Origin: Tretioscincus oriximinensis
Taxonomy: Eukaryota; Chordata; Lepidosauria; Squamata; Gymnophthalmidae
Reading direction: 5' to 3'
NCBI GenBank assembly: GCA_022410635.1
Contig: JAJVDF010000970.1
Coordinates: forward strand, 184,011-248,010
DNA: 64,000 nucleotides
The notes beneath the pieces are model-generated. The model made no database searches. It was not told the origin of the DNA and was given only the letters and a program-made list of their open reading frames with translations. Shown in pieces: positions 44,134 to 55,367 of the stretch (positions are counted from its first letter, which is position 1; the number at the start of each line of letters is the position of its first letter). The translations under genes were made by a program, and so were the position numbers.

Positions 44134-44341
44134 TAGGCTGACCAGATAACCGCTTAGGGTGTGTGTGTGTTGAAAACCCGTTTTTGGGGTGCCTCCTAGC
44201 TTTTCCTAAGGAAAAAAAATAAAAAACAAAACTTTTTTCAAAAAAAACCCTTTTTTTTGAAAACATTTTCCTCAGAAAAAACTAGGAGGCACCCCAAAAA
44301 CGGGTTTTCACCCCCCCAAAAGGGGTCATCTTGTCAGCCTA
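44134..44341. mobile_element. small hAT-like element, family A, copy A4
   Basis: 208 bp, TAGGCTGACCAGATAACC to TCATCTTGTCAGCCTA, flanks ATAAAAGG (44126-44133) and AAAAAAGG (44342-44349), 7 of 8. Like A3 it is a near-complete hairpin. Confidence 0.85.
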
Positions 44342-44439
44342 AAAAAAGGGCAAGGCTTAAGAAATAAATGGTTAGTATCAAGAGAAGGAGGAGGAGGNTA
44401 GGATATTCCCAGTGTAGAAAACTATCATGATGCCTTTCA

Positions 44440-46020
44440 AATACAAAGAGTATTAAATTTAATGAATGATAAAGCAGTATGGGCAGATTTAGAAAAACAA
44501 AAATATTTTTTAAATATTGGGCTATAAGAGATTATAGATTGTTGGANGAACCTTTGAAAGGCATCATGCAAAAAGTGGAAACCTAAATTAATTGTAGAGG
44601 AAGGAAAAGTGGCATCAATTTGGATAATAAAGGTAACAAAGAGGCCATGACAAGAGCATTGAGAATTCTGAAGGATAGGGGAATAGATATCATCGAACCA
44701 TTATACAAAAGAGATGGAAGTCAAAAGGATGGAGTAATAATAGAAAGATTGATGGGTGCAAGGAGATGAATGTAGGCATTAGGAATAAAGTCATATAGTT
44801 TCAGTGATAGGATCAAAAGATACTGTATATGAGTAGAGAAGATACAGAACTGGAGACGATAATAAGGAAAATGAAGAAAATGGAATAACAGGAAGGCTTT
44901 ATACATACAGTACATGGTGTCAGTGAAACAATAAATAGAAGAGGAATTATATGCCACCTGGAATATGTATATAGATGTAAGAGAAGATATAAGGAGTGAG
45001 TTTAAAAGGATAAAAGAATGCAGCAGTAATTGTATGAAAGAGACAAGAAAGAAAATACTCCATAAATTAGGCTGGAATCCGTTTTTTGGGTCTCTACTTT
45101 GCCCTCCTGGGAGGGGGGATTTCCCAATTTTTTGCTAAGGAAAAAAATTCACTGCACCACCTTTAGGAGGCTCTGGCAACTGGTGCCAGCTCCTGAAGGC
45201 ACCTACCCCTCAGTAAAAAAAATTGAAAATGCAGATTTCTCACACAATTAAAAAAAATTCTTACGCACTTAAAAAAATTCACACATGCTTCACAGATTTC
45301 TTTGGCAGGGATTTTGGAGGGGTCTGTATGTTGGTGGGTGATTTGTATATTCATGAATATGCAAATTAGCATGAATATTAATTACCCCAGTTTGAGCTTC
45401 AGAAATTCTGGTCTGTCTACATAAATGATATAGGACGCCAGCATAATTATCATATAATTCTGAATGTTCCAAACACATGTTGGCATGATTGTCAATAAAG
45501 AGGTACCTTTAAACTTATAGTATGGCAATGTCAAAAAGTGAAGGAATATTGGGAGAAAGTGGAAGAAGAAATAAATGGTAAGTGAAATGGCTGTTAAGTA
45601 AAAGTATTGCATGGAGATTTAGAGAACATTATGCTTGAAGATACAAAAGATTTTATATATAAAATAATCATGTNCTCAGTGTATATAGACAATTCAGAAA
45701 ATTTATGATTATACAATTAATGTGATTGCAATGAAATATCTAATTGGAGAATTAAAGATCTGGAAAGTTTTCAAAATATAACAGACTTTAAACAAAGATG
45801 TTTGATAGTTAAAAATTATTTAGGGGCAAAATTAAGGAGAGAAATAATGAAATTAAGATTGAAATTGATTTTCCAAATGTAAAACCAATGATTATTGAAA
45901 GGGTGTTTAAATACGGGAGGGGGAGGGATAAAAAGGGGAAAACATCTGAAACACTGCAAAATATACTGTATTATTGTGTAAAGACAAATAAAGTGTTTTA
46001 AACAAAAATAAAATAAAAAT
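44440..46020 (+). mobile_element. older L1 LINE 3' part, interrupted by A5
   Basis: Decayed ORF2 C-terminus. 'KILHK' at the left of A5 continues to the right as '*YRTPA', the L1 motif LHKWYxTPxxL with TGG changed to TGA. The zinc knuckle is visible as 'CWHDCQ' ... 'VWQC' (45478-45540) with its His replaced. The 3' end is AAATAAAGTG then an A-rich tail at 45985-46020. It is more mutated than the 21.5-kb L1. The left border is approximate. Confidence 0.75.
45068..45419 (-). mobile_element. hAT-like element, family A, copy A5, inside L1
   Basis: Inverted family A element: 'TTCACTGCACCACCTTTAGG' and 'CCAGCTCCTGAAGGCACCTA' (one internal unit), the sub-repeats, then 'AATTACCCCAGTTTGAGC' and the end GGTCTGTCTA. 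Flanks CCATAAAT and ACATAAAT fit an 8-bp duplication with one change. It splits an L1 reading frame exactly. Confidence 0.85.
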
Positions 46021-46057
46021 GATAATCTGAGTTTAGGGTGGAATGTTTTTCAAAGGC

Positions 46058-46206
46058 TAGGGGTTACCAGATAAAATCTGGGATATAGAAAAAATGATTT
46101 TTTACCAGGTGAAGCTTCTAATGCATGTTACACCTTGGGAAAAATAAAATTTTCATTCCCATTTAAGATGCAAAACTATATCCCAGATTTTGTCTGGTTA
46201 ACTCTA
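46058..46206. mobile_element. small hAT-like element, family H, copy H1
   Basis: 149 bp. TAGGGGTTACCAGATAAAAT and ATTTTGTCTGGTTAACTCTA are inverted repeats that continue inward (CTGGGATA / TATCCCAG). Flanks TCAAAGGC (46050-46057) and TGAAAGGC (46207-46214), 7 of 8. Confidence 0.85.
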
Positions 46207-47099
46207 TGAAAGGCAGAATTGTGTTGACATTTCTGGAGTTCTGCAACAATAAATAAAAAATTACTTGCTTCCTGAAAGCTTATAAGCAAACTTAACATGC
46301 AGTAATCTCATCCTATTTATTTTTTAACTCCATAATACAAATTCTCGGGTTTTCCTAAACACATACAGTTTCATGAATATAGTTACAACTTAATAATATC
46401 GAGATTCATACCTAATCCTCCAGATGTTTTATTTCCGCTTAACAAATTCTTTGTGCTTTTCCATTAAGAAAATAAGGCTTACCTACAATAAATTACCATA
46501 GTGTAAATAAACAATTAGACTTTATCAAGATTGAATCATGGTTTGAGATTTTCACTTTATTTTACTCTTGTGCAACCAGCTTTACTGGACTGTACAGTAC
46601 AAAACATGCAATTCAGGTAATACAATGTAAATTCCTTTCTACTTCCGTGAAAGGAAAATAATTAGAAAACTGATTTTTTCTATTTTGTTTAGAAGCTGAA
46701 CAAACACAAAGTTTAAGTAAACCTCAAAGGAGTTTGTTATTCTGTATAGAAAAGGCAATAATTATGACAATTCAGAATGTATAAAATAGTCAACATAAAC
46801 TATGTCAATAGTTCTTGTCAATTATACTTCCATATACTATTGGTCATACTATTTCTTAATCTCTAACAATTTGCATAAAAACTGAGACAGAGCTTTGCAC
46901 CATTAATGGACATGAAAAAAATGGATTCTCTCGGGTGCTGCAGTATTCATTTATCTATTTAATTGTTTATCTATTTATGTATTTAAGTACGTCCTTACGT
47001 ACTTATTTGCATTTCTGTTCTCTCCTATATCCAAAGGTCTCAGAATGCTCAACAATAAAAGCAGAACTAACATGTTTAAAAGTAGGGAAGGGAGAGCTG
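46207..47099. other. AT-rich unassigned; SINE tail scrap at 46945-47060
   Basis: 46945-47060 has (TTTA)-rich sequence, then 'TCTCCTATATCCAAAGGTCT' and 'CAACAATAAAAGCA', a reptile SINE tail on the minus strand. The rest is unassigned. Confidence 0.5.
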
Positions 47100-48283
47100 T
47101 TTTTCCAAGAGTCTAGTTGAAGAGGTTACCATTAGAAGCTACACTTGATGAAAAAGTATCTCATTCCATCCTTATTGAAAAAATGGTCAAGTATGGGATT
47201 GACAAAACAACAGTTAGATGGATTCAAAACTGGCTTAGTGATCGTACTCAAAGAGTGGTAATAAATGGTTGCATGTCCAATTGGAAGAATGTTTCAAGTG
47301 AGGGGTCACAAAGGTCTGTCCTGGTTCCAGGGCTATTTAACATATTTATAAATGACCTAGATGAGGGGATTGAAGGAAAACTTATCAAATTTGCTGATGA
47401 CACAAAGTTAGATGGTGTTGCTAATACTAAACAAGATAGAGATAGGATTCAAAAAGATCTACACAAGCTTGAACGATGGGCTGAAACTAACAGAATGGTA
47501 TTTAACAGAGGGAAATGCAAGACACTACATCTGGGCAAAAAAATATATGAAAATAGCACATATAGAAGAATTTGAAAAATGAAAACAGCACATATGGGAA
47601 GAATTTGAAAAATGAAAACAGCACATATGGGAAGAATTTGTCAGAACAGCAGCACTGGTGAAAAGGACTTGGGTGTATTGGTAGTTCACAGACTAAACAT
47701 GAATCAACAGTGTGAAGCAGCTGCAAAAAAGGCAAACACAATCCTGGGATGTATTAAGAGGAGCATAGAATCTCAATCACGTGAAGTAATTATTCCTCTC
47801 TACAGTACTTTGGTACGACCACACTTGGAATACTGTGTTCAGTTCTGAGGCCACAACTGGTGAGTGGTCTGGAAATCATGTTCTATGAGGAACGGTTAAA
47901 GGATCTAGGGATGTTTAGTGTGCAAAAGAGAAGATTGAGAGGGGACCTGATAGCTGTCTGCAAATATTTGAAGGGCTGCCACACAGCAGGTCACAGAGGG
48001 ATCAGCATTGTTCTCATTGGCANATGAAAGGACTAGAAACAATGGAATGAAACTGCAAGGGAGTAGATTTAGATTAGATATCAGAAAAAAAACTTCCTAA
48101 CAGTCAGGGTGATAAACCAGTGGAACAGTTTGCCACAGGGGGTGGTGAGTTCTCCTTCACTGGAAGTCTTCAAACAGAGACTGGACAGTAATCTGTCTGG
48201 GATGGTTTAATGAATCCTGCATTGAGCAGGGGGTTGGACCCGATGACCCTGGAGGTCCCTTCCAACTCTATGATTCTATGAAA
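47100..48283 (+). mobile_element. CR1 LINE, 5'-truncated (RT palm to 3' end)
   Basis: Encodes 'KYGIDKTTVRWIQNWLSD', 'GSQRSVLVPGLFNIFINDLD', the catalytic 'FADDTKL', then 'LHKLERWAETNRMVFNRGKC'. After a stop come '[20 protein letters not shown]', '[20 protein letters not shown]' and '[11 protein letters not shown]'. It ends with ATGATTCTATG at 48283. A 33-bp tandem duplication (47549-47640) interrupts the frame. It has the ATTCTATG end type, unlike the copies at 18060 and 28712. Confidence 0.92.
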
Positions 48284-49769
48284 ATNCCTCTTTTCTATAG
48301 NCTTTAAAGGTATAAAGTTCTATCCCGGTCTTTATATGGGGATTCTAATTTACAGCGATAATTTGGGTTTGCCATTCCGACACATACTTCAATCCTTCTT
48401 TAATCCTAAATAACTGGATTAAACCAGGAAAAAAACATCCCGCTCCCCAAAAGTTTATTCCAGTTCTTCAGGATTGAAGCTGGATTAAAATTATGTAACA
48501 GAGTGGGATCTATCTGTCATCTGTTTTGGTGCAGATTATGACTGGCCCTGGGTCTGTCCTAGCATAGAATTAGGTCCGGGATGAAGAGATCTGAGCTCCA
48601 TGTGCATCAATGGATGGATCTATGGAGAGGAAGGTGCCTAGGAATATAATAGTGCGATCCAAATCAGATTATTGAAAGACTCTGAATTGGAATAAGTCAA
48701 GGAAACCTGATTTTACCAAGCATGTAAAAATAAAAACAAAGCTGCCTGTAGACATACAGGAAAAACTGTGTCCCTGCAGTAATAATTCTTACCTCTACTT
48801 CGGTCAGCAATTTTCACAATCAAAGTGATTGGGGCTACAGGAAGCCTGAAAAGTATAAAAGGAAGTGAGTGAATGTGTGACTGGTTTCCAGTAGCCTCAA
48901 GTCTCTCCAATTCTGAAATGTCATTGCCAGATATTGAGGTAAGCCTGGAATTATTCTTAAGATTTGGCAAAGTTTTATTTGTTTATTTTTATTAATATTC
49001 CACTTTACACCCAGATATCTCTGAGCAGATCGCAGTAGAAAACTCTTAAAAANAGCTTCAACAGAGTTACAAAATTACTCTTTCACAGCTGAAGATGATC
49101 AGAGTGCAACAATCATCTGGGGGCAGCCTAAGTTATTCAAAACTATATCACACAAGGATAACTTTACTCATTCATTGCTGAAATCAGATTTCCTATGAAA
49201 GTTATTATTCAGGCAACATAGTTAACACATAATACTAGGCTGAAACTACATGAGTGTTTTTTTAGTATGATTATTACGAATTACAGTGTGATTGCCTCAT
49301 GGTTCGGCACCACAAGGAATGTGTGATATTCCTTATGCAGGGGAAAGAAGCTATGAAAACATTTTCGCTGATATAGCATGATCACTTGCCCATGTGGATG
49401 TACATGCATGTGTATATGCAGCCATGCATATACAAACAGTAGCAATTGTGCACTTCCAAATAGTCTGTGCTGATGAAGTACCCAGATATGCAAGCAGTAG
49501 ACGGCACATACTCAATGCATTTCGGACCTGATTGCTGTGCAGGAAGTGATGATCATGTGACTGATTTATTAGGTAATATTCAGAAAGGAGTTACTATTTG
49601 GAAGATACCTTAATTTCCTTTNCCCCCATTCTCAATCAGTACATACTAGAAATCAGTTAAATTAACTTACTCTTACTTGAAAGTTATAAGCTCCCAGAAT
49701 TATTGATGTTGCCATAATTTTTCAAGAGCCAATCAGGACACCACTAGGAGCTCAGCAGGGAAAAATCCT
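48284..49769. other. mostly unassigned; SINE tail scrap at 48970-49060
   Basis: 48970-49060 ('TTTATTAATATTCCACTTTA', 'CACCCAGATATCTCTGAGCA') resembles decayed reptile SINE tails. The rest is unassigned. Confidence 0.4.
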
Positions 49770-49782
49770 TCTAGTTATCATG

Positions 49783-49989
49783 CAAAGGAGCTAGCAGCAC
49801 TTTGAGACTAACTTGAGAAAAGTGGTTGGCATAAGCTTTCGTAGACAGGTCTACTTCTTCAGATGCATCTGAAGAAGTAGACCTGTCTACGAAAGCTTAT
49901 GCCAACCACTTTTCTCAAGTTAGTCTCAAAGTGCTGCTAGCTCCTTTGCTGGACTTTCTGCTAGACTAACACGGCTATTTCTCTGAAAA
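49783..49989. mobile_element. repeat P, head-to-head pair with perfect 168-bp palindrome
   Basis: Positions 49782-49865 are the exact reverse complement of 49866-49949 (84-bp arms, no spacer, centre GATG|CATC). The right side continues to the family 3' end (CTAGACTAACACGGCTATTT). The unit is flanked by a perfect 13-bp duplication TCTAGTTATCATG (49770-49782 and 49990-50002). Identical arms show that it is recent. A duplication this long suggests target-primed retrotransposition, not cut-and-paste. Confidence 0.9.
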
Positions 49990-50002
49990 TCTAGTTATCA
50001 TG

Positions 50003-50279
50003 TCGCCATATAAATGAAACACTCAAGGAACACAAAACAGTGATTGTGGAAGAGTGAGCAACTCACATGTGGTCTACCATCTTTCCTGCTGAAGGACCAT
50101 TTGAGCCCAAGTCCATTGACTTGGCTATCTTTAAGCTTCATCCAACATTTACAGAGAATGAAAGCATGTGCTATAATTCCACTGCAAATGTTTTAATTTG
50201 TAAGTTTAAAATCACATTAAATACAGTTTTTAATGTGGAAAAATGTAAGATGAGACAATAATATTTTATTTGCAGTTAT
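50003..50279. other. unassigned sequence
   Basis: Nothing recognised. Confidence 0.4.
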
Positions 50280-50475
50280 CAAATTCTAGTGAAGGAAGAA
50301 AGAGGGAAGGAGAGAAAGAAAGATTGAAGAAAAAGGGAAGGGGGAGAAAGAAAGGAGGGATGAGGGGAGGAAAGGGAGAGAGACAGAGAGAGAGAGAGAG
50401 AAAGGTGGAAGGAAGAGAGAGAGAAAGAGGAAGATAGAAAGAAAGTTTAGTTAAGAAAGATTTAAAAAAGAAATA
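50280..50475. repeat. purine tract with (GA)n core
   Basis: Nearly all A/G on the plus strand, with an (AG)n run at 50384-50400. Shorter relative of the tract at 40911. Confidence 0.9.
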
Positions 50476-51050
50476 TGTGTCACTCCTCAAACCAATTAGT
50501 TAAGATACAAGTCACTGAGCAGTTATGGAATGCAAATAATTTAGAAGAAATATGTCAGGCCTGCATGCTTCAGAAAGAGCTGGTTTATGACCCATGACAA
50601 CATTATAATCATCCCCATTTCAACTAATAGACGATTAGCTACAATTAAATTATGGAAAGAATCACAACTCTGTTTTTATGATAGGAAAAGATGACAACAA
50701 AGTAGCAAGGAGAGAAAAAGGGTTTGTGACTCATACAATACACATAAATTCTACAAGAGCTTTCAGCACCAACTGTTCATAGGTGCAACAACTAGAATTC
50801 TTTCCAATCCTATATTTGTATGGTATTTATTTCATTTACTTTTAACTGTTTGCTGGAAATTTGGTGAAACATCAGTCTGTTATTAGCTTTGATTCAGCAG
50901 CTGAGTTTTTGGTTCAAACAATATCATTCATTTTTTTTAATGTAGGAATGAAAGATGCACCTTTACTGTCAATAATCAAACAGTATATATTCAATACACA
51001 GTTATGATGGAAATAAAGAAATTTGAAAGGCTCCGTTTGTTGTAGACAAA
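50476..51050. other. unassigned sequence
   Basis: Nothing recognised. Confidence 0.4.
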
Positions 51051-51345
51051 GGCTGCATCCACGTCCTGTAATGATGTCTGCATAGGAGCACTGTCCCGGC
51101 GGCTCCTGCAGACATAATGGCAGGTTGTGACCGATGTAGTCACTACAAACCTACTGTGCCACAGGTTAAATTACGCCGGTCACCGAAAACCTGCTTTGTT
51201 TTTGAATGTGGCCTACTCAGCCAGGCTCTCCGCCAATCAGTGGCAAGCTCTGCAAATCAGAGCAGACAGAGGAAAGACTGCTCTTGGCCACTCAGGGGCT
51301 GAGTCAGGCCCTGAAGATATATTCTGATGCCATTGGCAGGATGAT
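51051..51345. mobile_element. family E element, right end missing
   Basis: Starts GGCTGCATCCACG, the terminal repeat of the element at 56399. It shares interior features with it ('CTCTGCAAATCAGAGCAGA' against 'CTCTGCAAATCAAGCTGGGC', 'GGCCACTCAGGGG' against 'GGCCAATAAGGGC'). It is less AT-rich than its flanks. The matching right end was not found. Confidence 0.55.
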
Positions 51346-51762
51346 TGTTGGAGTGTATTTTTTGGGTNGCTGGTGTGCTTAGTTTAATCACTTCCTTCCA
51401 ATTAAGAGGATTAACTTCTCCATTTAGCTATACTTGATCTAATTAATCCCTTCATCCACATTTACATGTCTGTTGTTATTTCCTGCATTCAATGTGCTAC
51501 ATATAGTCTATCCCTGGCATTTGTCCCCAAGCATCTTATGCTGCCTACCTTTCCATTATTAGTCTCCAAAGTGATATAGGTTTACCTTGCTATATTTTGA
51601 GAGAAGCTGAAACTGGTTGATAGAAAGTACATTTTGTTATATTGTGTTATGAATCTTTATAATGGAAATTTTGTAACTATACTACTGGTAATCTCCAATT
51701 ATACGAACTAACGACAAAATTTTTGCTTGTAAAGTGGTAGGTAACAGAAATAATTTTTTTGC

Positions 51763-52062
51763 AGGCATAAATGGTTCAGTTGCTTAGGAAACTGTCTCNC
51801 ATCTGGGAGATTGGGTTTTAAAGCCCTGTGTTGGACATGGGGAGGGGTGAGCACCTTCCACTAGCCTGTAGCTCTAGCCAACCCAGCTATTCGAAAGCAT
51901 GAATTGCAAGAAATTGCAACTGACTGCAAGTAGATACATGGGAAGCATCAAAGCCTGGTGGGGAAGATAGAATGTCAGCCTTTGGGTAAAAATACCCTTT
52001 AAGCCGCTTTGAGTCCGTTTGAAAGGTAAGAAAAGCGGGGTATAAGAACCCAGTTCTTCTTC
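51763..52062 (+). mobile_element. tRNA-derived SINE, type S2, plus strand
   Basis: Head 'GGCATAAATGGTTCAGTTGC' (A box, decayed), B-box position GGGTTTTAAAGCCC (51813), body 'GGTGAGCACCTTCCACTAGC' to 'TGCAAGTAGATACATGGGAA', tail 'AAAGCGGGGTATAAGAACCC' and TTCTTCTTC. Same family as 26008, opposite orientation. Confidence 0.88.
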
Positions 52063-54489
52063 TAAAGAAGACTCTTCTTTAGTCTTAAACTAAAACTAAA
52101 TGTTTGCAAAGATACTAGCTCATAAAGGGAGAGTGAGGTTTAGCTTTACATATAGTGTAGTATGTGTATTTTCTAGGTTTTTTCCCCAACATTTAATTCA
52201 CAGTTCCATGGTCATATGTTTCTGATAGAATGCAACAGAAGAATGGTTTCCCAATTCTTGAAAATGGAAGTTCAGCTTTCTGAGAGTAAACCTCTGCATG
52301 CTTACTTACAAGTGAGAGCCACAATATTCAACAGAGATTATTCCTCAATAACTTTTATATCAGAGGATTTAAAAGTGAGCCAAATTCCAATATACTGAGT
52401 CAATTTTCAGTAATCTCATTCAGATAACTGTAACATTTTTTTTATCAAAGACCAAATTATTGGAAAAACAATTTTACCTTCTTTCCAGCTAGTGCAAGAA
52501 TTTAGTTTGCCAGAAAGTTACTTTTTCTTTCATTCTCGCTACTTGGTAGACCATCTGTCTCTTCTGAACAATATATTGGAACCATGGTTCTGCACTTCTG
52601 GATGTCATAATGAAATAAATAATTACTTTTGGATGAAAAAGCTACTTTTTAAATATTGTAGTATCATTGTGTTACTTAAAAGATGACAGCCCAGCGAAAT
52701 AATAGATATGAAGAATAAATTATGAATAACCATGACTGAGAGAATGCCTCTGTGAGGTCATATTTCACAGAGTGGAACAGGTTTTGTGCCAAAACTGTAA
52801 TTTGAGATGAAAAGGATACTTATAAATTTGGGACCAATGTATTTTATTTCCAAGAAGTAGGAAATGATGAAGAGCCCCTGCTAGTTCTATACATTAATAT
52901 AAATTTGTTAACAGCTAAACTCAAAAAGGAATGAAGGCATGAAGATACACATACACAAGGCAAAGAGAGAGATGATGATAATGATAGACAGATGACATGA
53001 TAAGAAAGTAAGAAAGAAAGACGGACGGACAAACACACAGACAGTCAGATAGATACCGGGCAACAAGCAACTAAAACAATTAAAGCCTATCTTCTTCAAA
53101 GAAAGTATTATTTTACATTTGCCTTGGGTTGTATTTTGTACAGGTGTTGACTGTGCACAGAAGAAATANAGTAACGGTCACTTATTTCACTAAAATAAAT
53201 GAGTTTCTGGTACAAGAATAAAACCCACATCCATGACCTTTTCACGTATAACTTAATTAAAAGAGCTTAGCTGAACTGTATCTAGTATAATCAGACAAGT
53301 CTATTGGGATGTGGTATGGATTCAGAGAAAATCTTGTCAGCACATATTCACGGCTTAGAAGAAATGAGTCTTGGGAACAAATAAGGCTTTTGATGAAAAT
53401 GGCAGGAGGATTTCTTTCAAATTCATTTATTATTACTTTAGTAAGGAAGGCTTATGGGTATCTGGCTGTACCCTGACTTTATTTTGTGGGATGAAAACGA
53501 AGTACTAGCCTGATGATGTATTTGTAGCATTGTATTCGGTGTAATGTTCTTTTAAAATGAATAATCAGGACCTGCTTCAATTCCTATTATTCCTTTCTTT
53601 TGGAGCAAAGATAATTATGGGCTAGTCTGAAATCCCAGTTCTACAGCATTCTAGGAAACTAATTGTTTCTTAGTATGACTGTACTAAAGAGAAAAAAAAT
53701 CAAATGGAATGAATTCTAGCGGAAACAATAAGTGATATCCATCACCTTTCACCATATTACAGTGACTGCTCCACAGAATTTCATTTCAGAGCCATTTAAC
53801 ATAAAATAAAGAGATCTATTGTCTGCAGCAGTCCCATTTCTCTTTATATGTGAAATATATTTAATTATACAAGGTTACATCTGAGGAGATAAAACTCTCA
53901 AAAGTGAAAGAAATGGAATTTTCCCATATCAGATATATTCTGCCTCTATCAAAAAGAGAGATTTCTTTATAATGCTAAAATTACATGATATTATCCTGAA
54001 GTGACATGATATGTCTTATTCTCATCTTGTTCATTCCTCGAATTAAGATGGAGTATAAAAGAAAAGTAATGGTTCTGAGAATTGGCTGCTCAAAGAATAT
54101 CCTCCCTCATTACTCTTTCTTTTTAATTGGCAGAGCGCAGCAGGAAAAGAAAGAATATGCCTATTGCATTAGGAGATCAGAATTATGACCTTTTCTTTAT
54201 GATGTAGCATAAAAAATTATGGCAAATTATAACAGCTGTTATGGATGTGTTAAACCTGCCAACATCCTGTTTGTACTAAAAAGGTTTCCTTCCAAATTCT
54301 AAATTTAGGAAAAATTTGCCAAGCACCGAAAATATTCTTGGCTTGTCAAGCTAGGGTGTCATCATTAAGAAAATATTTTGGGGGGGAAAAGCTGAGAAAT
54401 AGCAAAAAAGAATCCATGACTACTGATAATCAAGCATATTGGTGTACCCGTTTTAATTCACCTCACTTGTGCCTTTACAGTATGTTCCA
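52063..54489. other. 2.4 kb with no recognised element
   Basis: The longest run in the window without a mobile element that I can name. A (GAAA)n and (GACG/GACA)-type stretch lies at 53005-53055. None of the open frames is convincing. Confidence 0.45.
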
Positions 54490-54715
54490 TATTTTGCCAT
54501 TCTGTCAGCTCTCTTCGGTTTCCAATCTCTTATCTGGCATTTTATTAGCTGGTTGTCAAATGGAAGTACAGTCATCCTTTCTCCAAAATGCTATTGATAG
54601 TTTGCTGTCAATATCGAGATTCCTTCACCTCTCACACTTGCAGTTTCTTTCCAAAACTATCCACACATCACAGCCTTTCTATAATAAACCCATATTATAG
54701 CTGTTTTTCTTGCTA
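54490..54715 (-). repeat. dispersed repeat G, inverted fragment
   Basis: 'GGCATTTTATTAGCTGGTTG', 'TGATAGTTTGCTGTCAATAT', 'TTGCAGTTTCTTTCCAAAAC' match the inverted copy at 19825. It ends where the next element begins. Confidence 0.6.
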
Positions 54716-54723
54716 CACCAATA

Positions 54724-55067
54724 CAGTGGTACCTCGGTTCCCGAACGCCTTGAAAGTCGACCAAATCGGTGTTCGACCGGCAGATTCCAGAAACTTTTGT
54801 CCTGGAATCCGAACACCGATTTGGAAGTCGAACTTCCTCTGGCGTTCTTTTGGCCCGGCGCGCCTTGCTGAGGTCATCAAGGTGCGTTTTTTCGGCCCGG
54901 CGCGCCTTGCTGAGGTCATCAAGGTGCGTTTTTTCGGCCNGNCGCGCCTTGCTGAGGTCATCAAGGCGCGTTTTTTCGGCCCGGCGCGCCTTGCTTCGGT
55001 TCCCGAACAAATTGGTTCTCGACCNTCCTGCCGGAACGAATTGTGTTCGGGAACCGAGGTACCACTG
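54724..55067. mobile_element. mariner/pogo-like non-autonomous element with 42-bp repeats
   Basis: Perfect 23-bp terminal inverted repeats, 54724-54746 and 55045-55067, beginning CAGTGGTACCTCGGTTCCCG, flanked by TA on both sides (54722-54723, 55068-55069), the Tc1/mariner target. Inside, a 42-bp unit starting GGCCCGGCGCGCCTTGCTGA repeats at 54852, 54894, 54936 and partly at 54978. Open frames across it are repeat artefacts. Confidence 0.88.
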
Positions 55068-55367
55068 TACTGGTAAATCAGCTCTAACCCCTCAAATCTG
55101 TCTTTATAAACAACTAATTTTAAATAACTAAATTTGTGTGGTAAATGCAACAGAAGTTTAACTTTTAGGCAAATTACTGATATAGCCCATGTTCCTAACT
55201 TTTATAGTGTCCATTGGACCACAAATGATAACATGAACCTCAAACACTACAAGCACAACAATTCATAGGGTGATAAATAACAACACAATTCTTCCATAAG
55301 AAAGGGTTTAACCCTAATGAAAAATAGAATTCAAAGAACTCAGTGGTCTGGCCGGGGTGACACCTGT
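55068..55367. other. unassigned sequence
   Basis: Nothing recognised in these 300 bases. Confidence 0.4.

Noticed and set aside
54588..55150. Overlapping open frames with repeated 'ARRALLRSSRCVFS' type peptides
   Set aside because: The 42-bp tandem array in a mariner/pogo-like element is a multiple of three and stays open in several frames on both strands.
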